A program made the translations under genes and the position numbers. Below are positions 13,958-16,529 of a stretch of DNA of 16,529 nucleotides, piece by piece; the stretch's first letter is position 1, and each line of letters starts with the position of its first letter. The notes under the pieces are model-generated. The model had not been told where the DNA came from, did not search any database, and saw only the letters and a program-made list of their open reading frames with translations. Origin of the DNA: JBAXQQ01 sp037131695 (GTDB lineage: Bacteria; Armatimonadota; Hebobacteria; CAIYQO01). Location: NCBI GenBank assembly GCA_964638715.1, contig CAZWZF010000080.1, positions 1-16,529 on the forward strand, given 5' to 3'.

Positions 13958-16341
13958 GATGTCACCCCTGCGTCGGCTGGTGGAATGGCCCCCGGCAGCG
14001 TGAAATAGAAGCACACACCCTGGCCGATACCGGCGGATTCCAACCAGATGCGCCCGTTGTGCAAATCCACAATCCGTTTGACCAGAGTTAGACCTATGCC
14101 GGTCCCATCAATGTGGGTATCGAGCTGCTCGAACAAGTCAAACACCTTCGCCTGGTGGTGCGGGTCAATCCCGCCGCCGTTGTCGCGCACAAAGAACACC
14201 GTCTCCGCGTCTTGTACCTTCATGCCGATCTCGATGCGCGGCACTGGCTGATCGCCCATGAACTTGCATGAGTTTTCCACCAGATTCTGGAAAATTTCTA
14301 CCAATCGGACTCGGTCAGCGTAGAACGTCACCCCGTCTGCTTCCTCCACACACACTGCAATGCCTCGTTCGGCAATGCGTCCTGCCACCGCCGCCAGTGC
14401 GTCGTCAACCACTTCGCGAAAAGTCACGTGAACCAACGAACCAATCACACGACCAACACGCGCCATCTCCAGCAAGTCATCCAGCAAAGGTAACATTTTG
14501 TCGATAGCGGTTTGCATAAAGTTCATATCCTTAGTAATCCGTTGAGTATCACCGGTTATCAAGTCCTGTGTCAGGTAGCCGAGGAACGTATTTATCGTCA
14601 CAAGCGGACTCTTCAAATCATGGGAGGCGGTATACAGGAAGCGCGTCAACTCCGAGTTACTGCGCTCCAACTCTTCCGCGATTAGAAACATTTTCTCCGC
14701 ATTCCTTGCGCGCTCGGAGATATCGCGAATATTGCACTGGATCACCTTATTCCCATCCACCAGATACACATTACTGATGAACTCTACCTCGTGTCGTTTG
14801 CCATCATAACCTTCCAACGCCATGTCTTCGTAGCGAATGTGTTGCTTCGCCTGCAGTTCTACAAAGTTGGCCTCGTTGCCGACGAGATCTTTAAAAAATC
14901 CCAACTCCCAGACTTTCTTACCGAGAAACACCTCACGCGTCACTCCCAGCAACTCGATCATATAGGGATTCACATCCACCACCATCCCTGTTTCAGCATC
15001 AAGAATCAAAATGCCATCATGCGCCGCCTCAAACAGCCGGCGATAGCGTATTTCAGAGGCAGCTATTTGCACCTCAGTCAACTTGCGGTCAGTTATGACG
15101 TCAAACACTGCCACGAAATGTTCCGGAGCCGGACAATACACCGACAGCAATAACCACATCTGCAAGGATTCAACGAAGATTTCCTGTTGTTCCGGCTGTC
15201 CGGTCATTGTTACACGACCGTAGAATTCTAATATCTGAGGGTCAACCTCACGAATGTTAGGAATAACTTCGGTAATCTTTTTCCCGATAACATCTTTCAG
15301 CCCGGTCAGTTTATAAAACGATTCATTGACGGCAAGGTAGATAAAATCTCGCGGCTTACCTTCTTCAAATACCATCTGGCAATAGGCATAACCGTTCAGC
15401 ATATTTGAGAATAACGAATGATATAGTGCTTCACGTTCTGCTAATGCGGCAGTGGCATGTTTTACATTTGTCTCTTCCTTGTTCAACATTTGTGCCGTCC
15501 AGAATAATATCCCCAACAACAGGATCATCAGGATCACCATCATCAGCGCGGTACCAAGTTGACTTTCAAAATAGTCAGCATTCTCTCCTCTTATCCGCAA
15601 CCATCCGAGTGTTATTGGAAATACGATTATGAATGGCATCATAAATCTGATCAACCATCCGCCACGGGTGTCGCTGAAGATTACTCGCGTCAGACTGTCC
15701 ATTGGGCGCAGCAGCAGTACGCCCAGACTTAATAATATGAAGAGCAGTGCCGTATGAACCGCCATTTGGGTATACTGGCCGATGCCTATCATTGCAGTGG
15801 CGCCATATAAATACCCCAACAACGGCAGTAGACCCATTATCCCAATGCACAACGCCAGGCGTTGAGCAGTCGCGATGCCGCGAGGAGATCCCGCCAATAG
15901 CAGCGCATACCCAGAGATGAGAAAATTAATTGCGGTGGCAAGAGCCATGCGACCGGGAGAAAAAGTGCCGATAGTGCCTGTCGGTTCAGAAAAAAATAAT
16001 TGGTCAATGCCCAAATTTATGCCAAAGAAATATTGAATTAAAGTAAGAAAGCCCAAAAGTACTGTTATTGCTGCAAAAACCACTGACAGTCGTTGAAGCA
16101 GCAAGTTTGATTTATATTTCAGAAATAATAGTGACAAACTCGCAAAAATGAACCCGATTGCAGTATTTGCCTTCATTGATACATAACCCGGCAAAATACT
16201 CTTTAAAACGGGTATATCAAATGCCCAGCCGACCAATACCATTACACCTGTAAACAAGGTGATAAATCCAAGAATCATCCCTAACTTGAATAACTTATTA
16301 ATTCTATTTTCGCGTTTTTCATCCACATTAGTATTATTCAT
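13954..16341 (-). CDS. Membrane-bound PAS-PAS sensor histidine kinase
   Basis: 795 residues. The N-terminal third is a membrane sensor with about eight hydrophobic helices (near 20-42, 57-75, 85-106, 132-151, 161-181, 192-211, 231-249, 264-284); the MKANTAIGFIFASLSLL and MALATAINFLISGYALLL segments recall integral-membrane sensory modules of environmental kinases, but I cannot name the ligand. Two PAS domains follow (about 305-420 and 428-545, the second with PAC end CNIRDISER), then HisKA with His574 (ASHDLKSPL), HATPase_c with N-box FQNLVENSCKF (Asn690), G1 box DNGGGID at 720-726 and G2 box GTGIGL near 746-751. It is the first gene of the six-gene operon, so membrane or envelope state is probably the primary input. 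The start ATG at 16341 has a modest AAAGG site upstream. The C-terminal kinase core is nearly duplicated in the next gene. Confidence 0.93.
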   Translation of the reverse strand: MNNTNVDEKRENRINKLFKLGMILGFITLFTGVMVLVGWAFDIPVLKSILPGYVSMKANTAIGFIFASLSLLFLKYKSNLLLQRLSVVFAAITVLLGFLTLIQYFFGINLGIDQLFFSEPTGTIGTFSPGRMALATAINFLISGYALLLAGSPRGIATAQRLALCIGIMGLLPLLGYLYGATAMIGIGQYTQMAVHTALLFILLSLGVLLLRPMDSLTRVIFSDTRGGWLIRFMMPFIIVFPITLGWLRIRGENADYFESQLGTALMMVILMILLLGILFWTAQMLNKEETNVKHATAALAEREALYHSLFSNMLNGYAYCQMVFEEGKPRDFIYLAVNESFYKLTGLKDVIGKKITEVIPNIREVDPQILEFYGRVTMTGQPEQQEIFVESLQMWLLLSVYCPAPEHFVAVFDVITDRKLTEVQIAASEIRYRRLFEAAHDGILILDAETGMVVDVNPYMIELLGVTREVFLGKKVWELGFFKDLVGNEANFVELQAKQHIRYEDMALEGYDGKRHEVEFISNVYLVDGNKVIQCNIRDISERARNAEKMFLIAEELERSNSELTRFLYTASHDLKSPLVTINTFLGYLTQDLITGDTQRITKDMNFMQTAIDKMLPLLDDLLEMARVGRVIGSLVHVTFREVVDDALAAVAGRIAERGIAVCVEEADGVTFYADRVRLVEIFQNLVENSCKFMGDQPVPRIEIGMKVQDAETVFFVRDNGGGIDPHHQAKVFDLFEQLDTHIDGTGIGLTLVKRIVDLHNGRIWLESAGIGQGVCFYFTLPGAIPPADAGVTS

Positions 16342-16362
16342 AAGTATTAAAACCTTTAATAA

Positions 16363-16384
16363 ATACTTGTATTCAAGTATTATA
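16363..16384 (-). promoter_or_regulatory. Candidate -10 box and overlapping palindromic operator of the signalling operon
   Basis: TATAAT on the minus strand (complement of 16379-16384) overlaps by two bases a palindrome ATACTTGTATTCAAGTAT at 16363-16380 (7-bp perfect arms, 4-nt spacer). The predicted transcription start falls inside the palindrome, an ideal site for a repressor. A third AAGTATT half-site lies at 16342-16348. No good -35 is visible (ATCATG at 17-nt spacing), so the promoter may need an activator. Confidence 0.45.
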
Positions 16385-16438
16385 TGTCATTAAAATACAT
16401 CCATGATATACGTAAAGTTATTAAAGATTAAATAAGTA

Positions 16439-16474
16439 TACCCAATTTATATGATTTATACTATTTATTGGGTA
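16439..16474. promoter_or_regulatory. Inverted repeat upstream of the signalling operon
   Basis: TACCCAATTTATA (16439-16451) and TATTTATTGGGTA (16462-16474) are 13-base arms with 11 matching pairs and a 10-nt spacer, the outer eight bases perfect. It lies about 55-90 bp upstream of the TATAAT of the operon, a usual place for an activator site. No T run follows on either strand, so it is unlikely to be a terminator. Confidence 0.4.
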
Positions 16475-16529
16475 AAAAGTAACTACTCAGTTTCGTCAGA
16501 CTAATTTATAAAAAAAGACTTTTGTGCAA

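Noticed and set aside
13958..14014. 19-residue extension of the soluble histidine kinase
   Set aside because: The ATG at 13957 gives the same ATGA overlap seen at neighbouring junctions, and the extension reads out of frame through the end of the upstream kinase gene.
1..16529. CRISPR array, tRNA, rRNA, insertion sequence or prophage
   Set aside because: No regularly spaced repeats, cloverleaf-like sequence, transposase or phage protein was seen on either strand by eye.

Overview
The window looks like chromosome from an uncultured or environmental Gram-negative-type bacterium. A secreted carbohydrate-binding/beta-propeller giant, a tandem pair of FAD_oxidored-family flavoproteins, REP-like GC hairpins and a dense set of sensor kinases are combinations I associate with Lentisphaerae/Planctomycetes/Armatimonadota-type genomes. 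This taxonomic guess is inference only: no rRNA, tRNA or ribosomal protein gene is present to anchor it. No phage, transposase, CRISPR array or plasmid function was seen.

Layout. (1) 1-3996, plus strand: a monocistronic unit with a good sigma70-type promoter, a 1271-residue exported protein and a strong intrinsic terminator. (2) 4124-4722, plus strand: a stand-alone ssb gene with an unusual C-terminal tip, closed by a long imperfect inverted repeat. (3) 4719-5562, minus strand: two small genes, a 48-residue two-helix membrane protein of the lmo0937 type and a 133-residue eRF1-domain-3/host-attachment-like protein, with candidate regulatory repeats around them. (4) 5577-8330, minus strand: two paralogous FAD-dependent oxidoreductases behind one promoter. 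(5) 8512-16341, minus strand: six signal-transduction genes in which every junction overlaps.

The most interesting region is the 7.8-kb operon at 8512-16341. In transcription order it encodes an eight-helix membrane PAS-PAS histidine kinase, a soluble PAS histidine kinase with a closely related catalytic core, an Rcp1-type single-domain response regulator, a REC-PAS-PAS-kinase-REC hybrid, a single-domain response regulator, and a REC-HD-GYP protein. Overlaps are 4, 4, 4, 11 and 1 nt, so the proteins are probably made in coordinated amounts. No DNA-binding output domain is encoded. The only recognisable effector is the HD-GYP c-di-GMP phosphodiesterase, so the likely job is a branched phosphorelay that adjusts c-di-GMP turnover. 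Two internal duplications (kinase core; receiver) and an uneven base composition suggest it was assembled stepwise.

Genes fill nearly all of the window. Intergenic gaps are all under 300 bp, and those worth describing are covered by the promoter, terminator and repeat entries.
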